Assembly: GCA_024752435.1 (NCBI GenBank)
Contig: CP103025.1
Span: 2,418,001-2,482,000 of the forward strand
DNA length: 64,000 nucleotides
Origin: Allantophomopsis cytisporea
Lineage: Eukaryota; Ascomycota; Leotiomycetes; Phacidiales; Phacidiaceae
Direction: 5' to 3'
Each line of letters opens with the position of its first letter. The stretch's first letter is position 1. The notes beneath the pieces were generated by a model that saw only the letters and a list, made by a program, of their open reading frames with translations, had not been told where the DNA came from and did no database searches. The translations under genes were made by a program, and so were the position numbers. Positions 37,401-50,602 of the stretch are shown here, one piece after another.

Positions 37401-38614
37401 AACTCCGGCTGTGTCGGTTCATCCCTCAGTGAAAGAGCACTCATATCAGGTGGTTGATCCCATACAATTGACTTCCTAGAAGAAATTGGACTGGAAAGCG
37501 TCTTAACAAGACCGGAAAACCTAGAGTCATCAGAAGCCGATGTAACTGGGCTAATTGGTGTGAGATCGCTTCCTGATGTTCCGCTCTTAGTCAAATCTGG
37601 TCTGATATGAAGGATATCGAGAATCATCTGAGATAAATCTGGCGTTTCGTGTTTCTTCCAATTCTGATAAGCCTCATCAAGATCAAAATCATCGCTCATC
37701 AGAGTACCGCCTTCTCCGGCTTCCAAATGGTGTTGATAAGATTTCAGGTCCACTAAAGCTGCCTGTTCGGTCCAAATGCCCTTGTTCTCATCAATATCAG
37801 TTTGCACTTGGGAGTTGGTCAAACCAAAAATGCGTGCCACAGTCTGCACCATGTGCATGTCCTTTACATCATAACTGAGAGGAATCGTAACCTCAATTGT
37901 TGTGTCTTTCTGGCCGGTCGCTATCGTCAAGTCCTGATCGTTGGTCAAAAGTTTGTTCTCGAGAGTCGCAAGACGGGACATGAGTTCTGGGCGCTCTTTA
38001 TCGCCATTGTCTTTGAGGGTATTGCTAAGAAGTCGAACGAAAAGTGCCACATGTCTGTCGACCATGATCTTCCAAGAATCGTCATCTGGAGCCTTGCCCT
38101 TTTGAAGAGATTTGGTAGCATTCGAGTAGAAGATCAACACTAGATCCTCCACACGGCGCTCCTTATCCATTCGTCTTCTAAATCCAGGCTCCGCAAAAGC
38201 AGTATAAGCCTCGGCGAATGTCCTCTTCAACGAAGCATCATTGTAACCAGGCAGTCTCTCACTTCCCATCAACACTCCCTGCAAACGCCTCTCCAAAGGG
38301 CCCATGAAGCCGTGGGGGAACTTGGCGCTCTTCGTGTCCTTGATTTTCGAAAACTCCTTCATTAAGTCACCGATGGATGCGGCGGTCGGCACCCGCGACA
38401 TCTTTGGTGCAGGAACATATTGTTTCCTCTTCGCGCGAGGAGAGAGTAGGTGGTGGAGGTAAGCAACCCTCAGGGCGTATGTGTAAGTATCATCGTAGCT
38501 GACAGCCTTTGGGCGCACCCTGGAGGTCGTACGGGAATGACTGCGACCCTCTGAGCGCAAACTTTCGATGCGATTATGGCGGGGTCTTCGAGTATCTGTG
38601 GAGGAGGTCGACAT
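34424..38614 (-). CDS. Munc13-like C2/MHD domain protein (Ync13-like)
   Basis: Fungal member of the Unc13/Munc13 group, expected to act in vesicle tethering/priming at the plasma membrane during exocytosis; fission yeast Ync13 is the studied relative. Minus-strand exons 38614-35999, 35951-35370 and 35317-34424, all phase 0, give 1363 aa. The N-terminal half includes an MGPLERRLQGVLMGSERLPG block and, at about 600-800, an MHD1-type helical region. Exon 2 carries a C2 domain (about residues 905-1010) with KIVEAEELKACDANGSSDPY and VWDWDTFGDHDYVG, whose acidic loops could bind calcium. Exon 3 holds an MHD2-type helical segment, then an Ala/Arg-rich tail. The last intron has a textbook ACTAAC branch site. 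Start at 38614 is the first ATG after an upstream stop. Confidence 0.9.
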
Positions 38615-41443
38615 GGCGCAACAGCAGAGCGGTTATGTGAGCTTCAGCCGTCGGGGGCGCTGGTTATCGCGATGATCAACACACCATGTAGCAAGATGAC
38701 AGACGATCAATGACGGATCGCAAGAACAGGTGGTGTGAGTACGGGAGTGGGTTTCGTTTATTTCGGGGATGTGAGAGTGTTTTTGATATAGCGACGAAGG
38801 TCAAACAAACAAGAAGCTTTCAGGATTTTTTTTTTGGTGAGGATGGGAGATGTATCAGATGTTCCTTTGCGTTGTGCTCTTTCACGCCGCTCAATCAAGG
38901 AGCTTCATTCTGCGTGATAGTCTTGGTATAGTGGTGAGTAGTGACGATGGCATGCAGGGGCAGTAAGCGAGTGGAAAGTGGTACTTTGGTTGGCTGATGG
39001 ATATGGTGAAACGCCTTCGAATGGAAACAAAATATGCCAAATCATCAGAATAAACAATCTAAGTGGTGCATCATGGTTACGAAGGAGAAAATATACAGCA
39101 ATGATTCGTTCGTATGGAGTGGTCTATATTCCTGCAATACGTGTTTTCTCAACGGTGCGTTGTGTTTACGAGTCAGAGGTCTTGCAACTGCTCTTTGCAC
39201 AGTCCAGATGGATGTATAATACTCCAAGTGACTGACTGACTGACTGGCTGGACTGTAGATGAGTGTTACCAAAATGGATAGCAAGAAGAAATAGTCGAGA
39301 GTAAAGACCAAATCTCAATAGAAACAACAATGAAGCCCCGTGATCGCTGCTACTCGTGCCCAGTCCATTCCGTTCATCAATCTTCGTATCATTCCCATTG
39401 TTTTGTTCCTCAATTGTTTCGGTACGAGCCCAAAAGAGGAGTAGAGCTCCAGAACAATCCAAGAATAGCTCTCGACCGAATCGTGTTCGCACACCAGTCC
39501 GCGCCTTGATGAAATTAACTTACCATCTTAGTTTATGTAGCACCAGTACCACCAGTACTACTCTTCCAAGTTACCAGACTTCACAATATGGTATGAATAA
39601 CGGACTGGATAGTACTTATACACCTCCTCGTGCTCTGCTAAGAGATCATAAATGAGTTGGCGGTCTGCGCGCACCATCGTAACGGTGTCTGGTCTACCCG
39701 AAGAGGAGGGTGCTTGGCCTTATCAAGTTCATCAACGGAATCAGAAGAGAAGGGGCCCGCGCAGCAAGCACAAAGTATGTTGTAGGTAGAACGACTTTCT
39801 GTTCCACCGGGGAATCTACCTTTTTGAAATGCTCCAATCGATATAGGATACATAGTATGTATGTATATCTCCGAGGGCACATCGACCTCACCGTCTCGAA
39901 AGGGCCCCCATAGCCCTGTCTTGGGAGATAATCTTTTGCCGGGGATTTTGAGATTCAGATTCAAAGACACGAGATGGGCAATATGCACATTTATCTATGG
40001 CTGGGAGCGCGACGCGCGTGGTACTTAAACCTGCTCATGCTGAGAAAGAGGGGAGAGATGAATGGGACGTAAAAGGACCGTGGCAGCAGCAGTCAAGTAG
40101 TGCACTACAAGTGCATACGCAGAAGCAAGGGCAGTCAAAGGAGGAGTCGAGCAAGGGGGAGGGATCAGAGAGCGCGCGAGCCAACAGATAGATAGGAGGA
40201 ATGAGATTCAATTGTGCGTAGTTGTGGAGACACCGTCTGAACTGAACACAAGGTCATGAGAGAGAATCTCGCATACGCAAACGAATTCCACTTCTCCGTA
40301 CTTCATCCTTCCCTACACCTTGGGCAAGTCTCTCCATCTCCATCGTGCTGCTATTTGTATCAAATCCACGGAGATCAGTCCCGCGTGGGAGAAGCACCAA
40401 GGCGGTTATCACGGACTCTAGCGACGACGATGGGCAGCAGAGGCTGAGCACCGATGAGGAAGTAAGAGACACTATATTACACACATATTAACACGAGGCT
40501 GTGAATGTTACAAGTGCGTCATCAGAGCAAAGGGTTACCAAATTTCGATCAGCTTGACCTTCAAAAGGCCCCCCTAATGATGTGCCAGTTCGTTTGACAC
40601 GGATCAAGTCACATGCACGATATTAGACCACAGACAAATGAGCCGCCGTCAACTTGAGACTCAGCCTTGTAGCGTTCATGGTTAAGAAAAGAGAAAGTGG
40701 TTTTTTTTTATTAATTATTTGTTCTACGGAGTACCGAGGGTGAAGACATATCCGTCGCATAGCCATTGCCACTACGTACTGCGTTGATGAGAAGTTGTGT
40801 GTACATAACTACGGACTCCGAAGAGGCGAGTTGAGTACATTCCATACATACTTACGCACTGTACATGCGTAGGTAGTCGTTCACGATACTCTTTACGATA
40901 GTATCGGACTGCTACCATTATGGATACTCCGGCATCCAAAATCAATAAACGTTGTTTCTTGCTTATCCTGTACTTTGATTTGAGCACCTTGCTTGAGCGT
41001 GCATGCACGCATCGAATACGTAGTACGCAGCAGAGGATGAATAAGGATACCAAGAAACCTTACCACCTTACCCGCCGCGCCCGTTGTGCCTCAAGTGCTT
41101 GTATCGATACGATTCAGGGCACTACTACATTCCCTACGCATATCCGCCAACTCTATATCAACTTTATTAATTTATCTCTTTCATTCGATTAACAATATTC
41201 TCCATTGCTGGGAAATGGAGCCCGAACGATGTCACCGAATCCACGTCGGCGATGTCAAGTGACCTGGCGATTGAAGAGCACTGAAACCATATCCTGGCAG
41301 AAATGTCGACATTGACGAGGCCTCCACGCCTTTCTTTTTGCTCAAGGTAGACACCCCGCCATGCGTCTGGAAAGATGGTCTGTTGTCAAGGCTTTGAAAC
41401 TTCCCACAAACTTCTTTTTCGTTTCGTCCTTTTTTATGCTGTG

Positions 41444-41465
41444 CTCTCTCTCTCTCTCTCTCTCT
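41444..41465. repeat. (CT)n microsatellite
   Basis: About eleven CT units, seen directly. Confidence 0.85.
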
Positions 41466-42776
41466 TCGCGGACAAAGCGAGGTGAGCGGCAGCAACGAGA
41501 CTATGATACGACGGCAGTTGAAATGGCCGACGGTCTTGCTTCTTCTGATTCGTTCAGGGTCAGATCAAGACTGTGGCGATCGAGCAGAATCATCGTCATG
41601 ATCATGACGGCGCTGCAAATCCGTACAACCTGTCTTACGGTCGGCGGATGACCGATTGGAGAAGAAGCATTTACCTACTTTACGCCAGACAAATAACGTC
41701 GTACAATTCAAGTAGAGTCACGGAGGTTTGGATGGGTGAGGATGGAATTGTGCAAATCCTTATTTGCGAGTTCTCTTGGATTGTGCACTTCGTACGTAGT
41801 CGTGCTTTTGGTTGGTGGTTAAGGTATGTCCACCCATGCCTCACTGCTTGAACCCGTCCTTGGCCGAGCAAAGTCCCCTGTCAAATGCCGATGCTGACGT
41901 CGGAGCGGTGCATCTTGCATAGGATAGGTTGAGGTAGACTTTGCAATCAATCTTTCGAAACCCCCATCAATCTACCCACGCACCCCCAAATACTTGTACA
42001 CACATGCCCAAGGTACGCAGCAGAAACAATCATCATCATACGTCTTCACCCCTTCCTATTCATGGGGTTTCGATCATTGTAAATCCTCTATTTGATTCAC
42101 CCAGACATTTTCTATTAACAGATGTTTCTTTTTCCACGTTTGCATTCCATCTCACGCGTCCAGCAGAAAACCGCGTAACCATATCGTCTTGATGGTCCCA
42201 TTAATGATCCCTTCCCCTATGCCCCTGACAAAAAAAAAGAAACGATCCCATGATACTGGCAAAAACAGCCTTGAAGACTCACATAAAATTGGGGTTCCGA
42301 AGGCGCCTATGCAGTACCTAACCATTTGAAGCCCTGCCCTGTATTGCCCCGTCACAAAAAGAAGGACCATGGCATAGAGGAACTTGCCTTACAGTACAAA
42401 TGGATAGCATTCATATTCATATTCTATTTATCCTCTCTCCCCCCCTCCATAGAAATGCGAAACTAGAGAAGTCACGGGCAATTGCAGAGAGATCAGCCAT
42501 TTTAATTACCCTTCAGCGTATGGTGGCCGTTACTTAAAGTCATCAGGTGCCTATTGCTACTATTTCATTGATGCGTATCAATGCAGAATGGATCAGGTTC
42601 CATGGCGTGGTTGGACCCCAATCAGCCTCTGAGCTTCTTGACTTTGAGCTTGTTGGTGATCAACGCCGACTAAGAATCCTTTCGACAGGGGCGCATTCGG
42701 TGCTATGACGTTTATATGAGTGGGGTCATTCGCAGTCATTTCGGGTCCTTTCGAAAGCGTCTGTCCTCATCCTGAG

Positions 42777-42779
<3 letters not shown>

Positions 42780-42808
<29 letters not shown>
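42780..42808. repeat. (GA)n microsatellite
   Basis: About fourteen GA units, seen directly. Confidence 0.85.
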
Positions 42809-42810
<2 letters not shown>

Positions 42811-43506
42811 TGAGAGAGGCTTCGCGTAGGCTGCATATGTATGGCGTAGTATACGGAGCATGGAATGTAGGCACGCATGAGCACCGACATGTAAGGCTCT
42901 TCCTCTTTTCTTTTGAATTTACATGGGGGTTGTAGCAGGGGGGATCGTGGGGACTTTTCAACCTTCCTTGACACTTGACTGGCGATAATTTGTGCAGAGG
43001 GCGTGAAAGCGCACAGAATTCCAAACTAGTTCAACAGCCACCCTAATCCTCAACGAGTATCTCTCCAATCTCTTCCGTCCAACTCATTCGCCATACTCCC
43101 GGATAACTTCCCCGTTCACTGTTGGCCTTCCCATAATCGCTCGACTCCGTTAATGCAGGGTCCTCTTTGCATCTCAAGGTTCTTTTGTGACAGACGAAGA
43201 GAGATCCCTTTGGCTGCAAGCCACTTCCGGCTGACGGAACTGTAAACCTACACCAACATCGTGACCATGCAGTTCCAGGAGGTGTATCCTGGTTAACTCC
43301 AGTCAGTGCCACTCTTGTGAAGAGACGCCTTGTCATGACTCCACCGCCGACGCTTTGTCTTCCATGTGTTCGTGGGATAGATTGAATTAGAGAATCTACA
43401 ACAATGATGCTGGCTGCAATGAGGAGGTGAAATTGAAGAAACATAGAAAATGTGATCTGTGCTTCGAAGGAAGACATCCGACTTCCTTTTCACGCCCTTA
43501 AAGCAA

Positions 43507-43523
43507 ATCATCATCATCGCAAG

Positions 43524-43554
<31 letters not shown>
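43507..43554. repeat. (ATC)n microsatellite
   Basis: Two ATC/CAT runs separated by a few bases, seen directly; on the minus strand it makes a spurious poly-Met frame. Confidence 0.85.
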
Positions 43555-44670
43555 GTCAGTTCATGAGTGTCGAAAAAAAGTCTTACCCCGTAACTTAGCC
43601 ATCACACGGCCCTACAGTATGATGCTTTAGTGTGCTGAACAACGAGAAGATCCAAACCAGAAGTATGTGAAGTGAAAAGGAAGAGGGAAGAAAAAAAGTA
43701 AAATCGAATAGTAAAGCATTCCTTGACGTGTCGGGTAATTCCCACCTCTAACGACATCATCCCGAGCCTCCTTCTTTGCCTATCCAGAGACAGACCGACG
43801 AGACAAGAGAAGGATATAGTATTCCTAGATACTCCGGAGAAATAAACCATAGGACAGACATCAATACATCGTTTCCAGCCCATCGGTTCTTGGGCCGACA
43901 TCAATTCCTGGAATTCTCACTCTATTCTTTCATCTGTAATTATTGAATTGGAGGTTCAAGAATCCAGTCATTCATTACCCTCCGTACTCACATCATAAAA
44001 CATACAAGCAGGCCCTCAATTTCGCGGCTAGAAGGGGAACCAAGCCGAGCAGTCAAGTCAACACAGTAGTGGACTTTACCATTAGTATCACACCGCGGTC
44101 GTGCCGTCGAAGAGTCTTGGATACATCTCGCTTCCGCTGCTAGCACCGCTATCACCAGTGCGGCATTCGATAGGCTGCACTACTTGAGGATCAGCAAGAC
44201 AGTGCAAGACAATATTAGTCGAAAAGGCCGAACCACGAAGCACGAACTCTTCAGTGGGAACACGTACCTTGTCAATACCTGTAAGTGTAACTACTACCAC
44301 CTATATCGAGTGCCGGGCTCCTCCAAAAAGAAGCACAAGCACAGAAAGTGAGGTCAGAAGAGAAAAGGAAGGGAACAGAGAGATTAGAAAAGAAGCTGTC
44401 AAAATCTTTCCTGACAGCAAGAGAAGAGGCCATTCAAATTTCTCCCGAAGAAGAATAGAAAAGAAAAGAACAGTATAATCAAAGGAGAATAGAGCCAGCA
44501 CATCATATGATCATACATCATCGAACAGCAACATCGACATCATCGTTAGCCACTCATCGTACAGCAAAGCAGCTGTAGTAGTACTAGCACAGCTATTACT
44601 CTCACTCTAATACACTCTGTTGGCTCTCTGTGTTGGCTCTTGCTCTTGCTCTCGCTGCTCTTGCTTTTGG

Positions 44671-44692
44671 CTCTCTCTCTCTCTCTCTCTCT
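44671..44692. repeat. (CT)n microsatellite in the SCOC upstream region
   Basis: Eleven CT units about 530 bases before the SCOC-like ATG, in a pyrimidine-rich leader or promoter. Confidence 0.8.
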
Positions 44693-45225
44693 ATTCTCTC
44701 ATCCATATATTTCCATTTAATCTTTTCGCCTCTATTCCAACCAAAAATACTGCTGCTACTCTGGATAAATCTTTTCGATCTAATACGAGTCACTAATTGC
44801 GCGTGTTGGGAACAGTGCAAATCACTGCTGCGTGGAGCAGACACAGCGGCTGCAGATCCGCTCTTGCCTTCAGGGTCCCAGCTCACCGAAAGTCCAATCC
44901 ACCACGAGAACAGACTCGAACCCACAACCCAGCAAAAACGGAACTGCTGCCACCAGGAAAAAAGTACGTACCTTACTACTTACTTACTTACACACACCAC
45001 CACCTACACCTACCAACACGCACCCAAATCACAAACCACAATCCACGAAGCACCACCACCAACCACCAACCACCAAAATCAAAAACACAACCTTTTTAAT
45101 TGAGCAAAATCCACATCGTTGCTTGATTGAAAAACACCCTCACACAATTCACCATTCCTCCCAACTCGAATCCCATCCTCCCTCTTCACGAAAAAGATCG
45201 TGAAGTACCAAAAGGAGCACCCAAA

Positions 45226-45943
45226 ATGGCATCACCGACATCATCCATGCCTACTGTAGCCGAACCCGACGTCGCCAACGCCGCATTCCGACCAACGACC
45301 ACAGATTCCGCATATCACTCCTCGTCCTCATCTTCATCCTCTTCAGTACATGGCGATCCGCTGGCTATTAAACCTCCACGGCCTCGTTTGGGTACGCGCA
45401 AGTCCAGCGGCACGATAATTGTTCCTCGCGATAGTCCGTGTGTGGAACTCAAAGAAGGAGACGAGGTGTTCGATGACGACGATGCACGAGCGATGTCACC
45501 GAGAAGGAACAGTGAGGATCTCGAGAAGATGAGCCAGGACGCAAGAGCACAGTTGTCACAGTATGTATTCACTACCCCTCCATCGCAGCATCAAAATTCA
45601 TTGTTTCTCCGTTGATTGGGGAAATATTCGTCAACCCTCACCCCACTTCCCTTTCCCTTTTTCATCAGGCCGCCACATCCACAAGCATAATCCCAAACAC
45701 ACAACCTTTCTTCATAGGATCGATTGAAATCCTTCCAGCTAAAACATGAACTGACAACGGGCTCCCAGACATGCAAAGTTGCTCCATGAATCGCTACTGG
45801 AGATATTCAACCGCATCGAGGCGGTGAAGGAAGAGCACGACAAGCTGGATTCCAACAACAAGTTCTTGCAAAAGTACATTGGCGATTTAATGTCGACGTC
45901 CAAAATCACGAGCACGGGCGCCGGGCCAACTAAGAAGAGATAA
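45226..45943 (+). CDS. Short coiled-coil protein, SCOC-like (DUF2205 type)
   Basis: Exons 45226-45560 and 45769-45943 join CA|A in frame to give 169 aa. The second exon encodes the conserved SCOC coiled coil: LLHESLLEIFNRIEAVKEEH, then NNKFLQKYIGDLMSTS. In animals SCOC sits on Golgi membranes, binds Arl GTPases and affects autophagy; a similar role here is inference. The first 110 residues are a fungal-type, Ser-rich disordered extension with a nine-Ser run, an acidic FDDDDA patch and a KPPRPRLGTRKSSGTIIVPR basic segment. The intron is 208 nt. A long CT/CA-rich leader precedes the ATG. Confidence 0.85.
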
Positions 45944-47544
45944 TAACCACGTCGGCTTGGTACGACGGGGTAAGAGACGGGGTCAGTCGAGGAAGACTGA
46001 AGAGGAGTTTAGCTCTTGACGGAAGAGCCAGGAGAGAAGAGGTTGCATCACATGTAGGAGAAGAGGGAGAGCGAAGAGGGGAGGTATTTGAGAGAAGAGG
46101 AGGAAATATACCCAGGCGAGCATAGGAACTGCATACTACACCGGCGTCATTGATTCGTCTACAATACAACACATCACATACTACATCACACATCATACTT
46201 TATACGCGTCACAACAACATCCAATCCATCCATCCTTCCATCCATCAGTCCATATTCAACACCAGAATGCCCACGGTGCACCAACGTCCGCACCACATCA
46301 TAATCGCACCGTGGTCAACCTTTACAATCGACAGTCAAGCCATCCACTGTCCTTTACCTTCTCGCGAGATTATTTCGGGACCGTCACACAACGACCTCCT
46401 TGATGAGCACATTGGCATAAACATTCTTCACCACATTTCGCACCCCATATCCAACAAACCCCCGTTTTATTCCCTAAGTCACCTCACGTCTTCATCGTCA
46501 CACATCATCACGCTTATGGCAATGGCTCTCTCTGCTCAGTAATAGATGGAAAGGACGGGGCATGGCATGGTATGGCAACTTCATCAGAAACTCGTCTCAG
46601 CTCAGGCACATATTGTTTTCTCCACATCGTGTACGCGTGATCGTACTTGCTGCCTAGTCACATGTACATGTACGCAACCCCACACGCATATTTTATAAAC
46701 GGCTGTTCATTCATCATTTAAAACGCATCAGTTTTGGTTTCCCCCTTTCAAATATCCATATTCAAAGTCTTGCATTTTCACCAACGGCGTTCAATTCAAA
46801 GTTCTTCTTCTATTTTTTCTTCTCGAACTTAAATTCGAATTCCCCAGAGTTCTTCAAATCCCATTCTGTAAAACTACCCAATTCATTATCCATTTACCCA
46901 GTTTTGTGGCCTTCCCTGCATCGACGGCCTTGTTTTCCCGGTGTTTTTTTCTTTTCTTTTCTTTTCGGTTTACGGGGGTCTGTTGCATTTCCTTGTTTTC
47001 GCCGGCGCCTTTTGATAAATAGCCAAACAAAGTTTTTTCCAAAGTCAATGTGTGGTCTTGCATCTACGGAGCAATCGAATGTGTTTTTTCTCCTTTTTTC
47101 GTTCTCGTTGCAAGCTCCGCTTTGGGAGATGGATGAGAGGCTTTGCACTTCACACCTTCTATGTTTTGGTTTTGTCTGTATTCGTAAGATGCTAGCTCTG
47201 GCTTTGGCTGAGGCAATTATGAACATACATACACACTTACCTCTCTTAGGGAGGTCAAGCTAACGGACATTGCGTATGAGTGAATGTGATGTGATTTGAT
47301 TATTGTTCTAGTTGTTCACGACGCCGTAAGAGCTACCTTCAAGCTAAGCTATGTCAATAGACAACCTCAACACCGCCTTTCCCAGTCCCCTTTTAGGTAA
47401 TAATAGCAATGGCCAGCGGGTGTATAATGGATGAAGCAATACGAAATGAGGTAAGGAAAGGTAAGGAAAGGTAAGGAACGGTAAGTGTTAAGCAACCAAA
47501 ACTAGGAATGACGATTGAATCATCGACTAATCCACTGCTGCAAT
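45944..47544. other. Convergent 3' intergenic region
   Basis: 1.6 kb between the stop codons of the SCOC-like gene (+) and the hypothetical gene (-). A (GTAAGGAAAG)n repeat lies at 47450-47485. Short frames only. Confidence 0.5.
47450..47485. repeat. Tandem 10-mer repeat (GTAAGGAAAG)x3
   Basis: Three near-perfect copies, then GTAAG, seen directly, just downstream of the hypothetical gene's stop codon. Confidence 0.8.
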
Positions 47545-49334
47545 TTATACGAAGTTCTCGATATCACTGAGGGCGTGTCTTGGTTCCTGGTTACCATCCT
47601 GATGTTGATTACGAGAACTCAAACATGTGCTGGGGGAACTTCTAGGTTCGTCTTCTTCATCGATGGCCTTGAAAGAAGCAGGGGTGACAACTCTCTGGCG
47701 CTTGTTGTTGCCTGCGGAAGTAGCGAAAGGCTGCGCCACCTTGCGAGTGCCATCATTGACGTGTAGTGGCGTTGTGTGTAAATCGCCATTTGGGGAATCG
47801 AGGTTTTCTTTACGGCCTTTGATATTGCTGGGAATAGCAATGGGACGGTTGTTGAAGTCGAAGCTTTCATGGACTGCCAGGATAGTGAGGTTATGCTCAT
47901 TTGACAAGGATTTGGCACGTGACATACCTTCAAGTGTCTCCACAGCAACGTTACTTCTCTTCTTCGATGGGGCATTGGATGGAGTTGCTTCTGCTGGTGT
48001 ATTGACTGGGACAGACGGCATCAGAGCTTCACAGACGGCATCGAATGCACCAGCACTTGTGAGAGTCTCATGACGTTGGACCTGAATGGTATTGTTCATC
48101 AGAGGCAATGGATCGGTGACCACCCGACTGTGACAGGCACCACTTCCTTGACTGGCCTGGCTGGCTTGGCTAGCATGACTGATGTGAGTATAATCTGGCA
48201 TTGAGACATCTGATGTTGACATATGACGCCAGGAGGCAGTTGACTGTTGAGGCTCATAAAAGGGGTCGACACTCGTGGGCTTTGAGAGTGTGGTGTTGAC
48301 TGTGTTGATAATGGAACCCATAGCTGAGGCCGTTATCTTGGTCTTGGGCTGGCGAGTCTTTTGACGTGGAGAGTGTCCATGTGCTTCAAAATCAATACTG
48401 GGCTGGCGAGGCACAGGCTGATTCAAGTAGGATGCCGCAAAGGGTATCTGGCGCCACATTGCAGGGTTTGGCCATGCAATCGATGATGACTCCAGGATTT
48501 CTAAGACAGCTTTCAGCATATTTCTGGCTCCGCACATCTCCGACCAGTCGGAGAGACTTACCAACAGGAGCATGCTGGAAGGTGAATGCCACAATGTTCT
48601 TAATTCTTTCAAAAGGAGCAGTCACAGAGCAGCGTTGGAAACCTTCAGCAATTACTACTTTGATACGACCAAAGTCATCTCCTGCACTCCAGTAACTTTG
48701 AGAAAGAAGTTCACGATGAAACTCGGGGAATTTTAGAGGTTCGAGATCTCCGTGCTTATCGACATCTGTACTCAGCATTAGAATTGCTGACTCACGTCGC
48801 AGATTGATAATCCTCTCAGTCCCAAGAGGCTGACATACCCAGACTTGTATCGATGACAATAGGCCATTCACCTTGAACACCAGTGCGACTGAAGTACTTT
48901 GTTCTACATGGTACGCGTCAAGTTGAATGTAACAAGATCAGCGGAACCGTAAGACTCACCCAACAAGCTTTCCATCAACGTAGACACGAGCCTCGTACAT
49001 GACTTCATCTGGATGCTTGCTGAAGGACTGGGTGTATCGGCTGATTTCAGGAGTATTCCAACTGTGAACTGAGATACGGAAAGCGGCACCAGCAGACATT
49101 GCAGGAACGAATGATGATACGGTTGGAATAAGTCCAGCATTTGGATTGAGTTGAAATGGCTCTACTACAGCACTCAATCAGCATCGAAGTCATGCAAAAA
49201 CCATAGCTGTGCTCAATTGCTGAAAGCCATAACTTACCTGGCTCGGGAACAACGTGGCAGCTGGCTTTGAATTCTTGCAGCGGAATGCGGGATGTTGCTG
49301 GGAATATCAGCGCATCCCATAATTGGTAACGCAT
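47545..49334 (-). CDS. Conserved hypothetical fungal protein with beta-rich N-terminal domain
   Basis: Function not recognised. Five frame-consistent exons on the minus strand: 49334-49238, 49164-48960, 48903-48839, 48765-48562 and 48500-47545; total 508 aa. The N-terminal 190 residues look like one folded domain with alternating strands: MRYQLWDALIFPATSRIPLQ, FRISVHSWNTPEISRY, ARVYVDGKLVGTKYFSRTG, then DDFGRIKVVIAEGF and VAFTFQHAPVEILESSSIAW. It resembles a fungal domain I have seen only in proteins of unknown function. The remaining 300 residues are Ser/Thr/Pro/Gln rich and probably disordered, with a KKRSN and NNKRQR basic pair that could act as nuclear signals. Intron positions interrupt the folded domain densely, the tail is a single exon. 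Confidence 0.8.
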
Positions 49335-49997
49335 AGTGCCTGATGGATTGTTTTGGTTTACGAAAAGGCAATGGAAGCGTCAACGACGACACAAGATGCA
49401 ACAACAAAGAACCAGAAGTGCGACAAAAGAACCTAACATGATATTCGTGGGGAGATGGAAAAGAGAATAGGTGAAATGGATTCAGAGGTAGCTAAGGGAG
49501 TTGTGGTCTTCGAGGCAGGCCCGCGTCTCAATAAACGCTAGTGATGACCATCGCAATTGTTTTTTAAGGAAAGAACGATAGATCAAGAGACGAAAGCGCC
49601 TGACTATCCTGTCCTATTCATTCTTCATCACAGTAATTGTCAAAGTAGCAGCATCATGGAGTGATAGCTTTGAAGCATTCCAATCGGGAGGTAGTTGCTC
49701 CTAATAAATCCAGGTCTATGACAGACAAAGTTCTTTCTTGGAACAGCCATTACGTTATTCTAGGCGTTCGAAGAAAAGGAAATACACAAATAGCGGACCA
49801 GGAAGAATTCTTTGAGCAAGAAATATCATAGCATACGAAATGACAGAAACAAATACCTTAACTCAAATCGAACAGCTATGAATTTGTCAATGGTGCGATA
49901 TTATATTATCCCAAATGTGCACAAGTCATCACTGAAAGGCACACCCGACAATGTTCAAAAACCTTATACTTTATATACAGTTCCAACCTCCCCATAA
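49335..49997. other. Intergenic region
   Basis: 663 bases between the start of the hypothetical gene (-) and the stop of the NDUFB8 gene (-). It should contain the promoter of the former and the 3' end of the latter. Nothing else seen. Confidence 0.55.
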
Positions 49998-50602
49998 TCA
50001 TGCATCCCCAGCCTTTCGTGCCTAATGTATTGTTAGTCAGGTAGATAATTGCATTTGATGTACATACTCTGACGGCGCCTGGGCCACCCAACTCGCGCTC
50101 CAAGCCGTCCTCGAATTCTCTTGGGGCAGATGCCTTGTCTGGGTAGAACTGGTATATGACTCCCATCAAACCGAAGGTGGCAGCAATGAAAGCTCCGAGC
50201 TGCAAGAAAGCAGTCGATGTCTTGCGAACGTGCGTATATTCATAAGGAGAGAACATTCCCAAGATATCGTTGTCCTCATGAACAGGCTCGCCATAGTTAC
50301 GGCGTTCCTGCTTATCCCACCAGTCGCCGTTGGGGTCACGGAATTGTCGCTTGATGGCTGGTGGGTTGATGTAGCCTCCGTTCTGTGTCGCTATGAATCA
50401 GCTTCCATAATGATACATCTGTTCCAACACTATCTCATTCTCGAAGAAACCTCTCTATTCATTCTTTTCGAGAGCTTACCATGCCAGGATCTTCAATGTC
50501 AGCCTGAGAGAGACATCGGAGCTGCTGTCTAGCTGGTTGGCGTGCCGTCAAGGCTGCCCCTCTGACCAAAGGTCGCGCGGCTGTGATTCTTCTCGAGAGC
50601 AT
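49998..50602 (-). CDS. NADH:ubiquinone oxidoreductase subunit NDUFB8 (ASHI) homologue
   Basis: Accessory membrane-arm subunit of respiratory complex I in the mitochondrial inner membrane. Minus-strand exons 50602-50480, 50382-50068 and 50021-49998 give 153 aa. The N-terminus MLSRRITAARPLVRGAALTA is Arg-rich and lacks acids, a mitochondrial presequence. The conserved core is GGYINPPAIKRQFRDPNGDW, then EPVHEDNDILGMFSPYEYTH, followed by one membrane helix FLQLGAFIAATFGLMGVIYQ and a short tail rich in Glu. The last exon encodes only ARKAGDA. The gene is divergent from SWR1 across 367 bp. Confidence 0.92.

Larger units (their letters stand above)
38615..45225. other. 6.6 kb gene desert between divergent genes
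   Basis: Contains the upstream regions of the Munc13-like gene (-) and the SCOC-like gene (+). Only short frames occur; the best is 43043-43477 minus (144 codons, hydrophobic start), with no recognisable domain. Microsatellites are frequent: (CT)n, (GA)n and (ATC)n. The last 600 bases before 45226 are CT/CA-rich, as expected for a long 5' leader. Confidence 0.5.

Noticed and set aside
43043..43477. 144-codon minus-strand open frame with hydrophobic start
   Set aside because: Could be a secreted or membrane protein, but there is no recognisable domain, no conserved motif and a microsatellite just upstream; not enough to call.
44893..44916. B-box-like GGTTCGAGTC on the minus strand, possible tRNA
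   Set aside because: Flanking bases do not form a T-arm stem, and no acceptor stem or A box fits.
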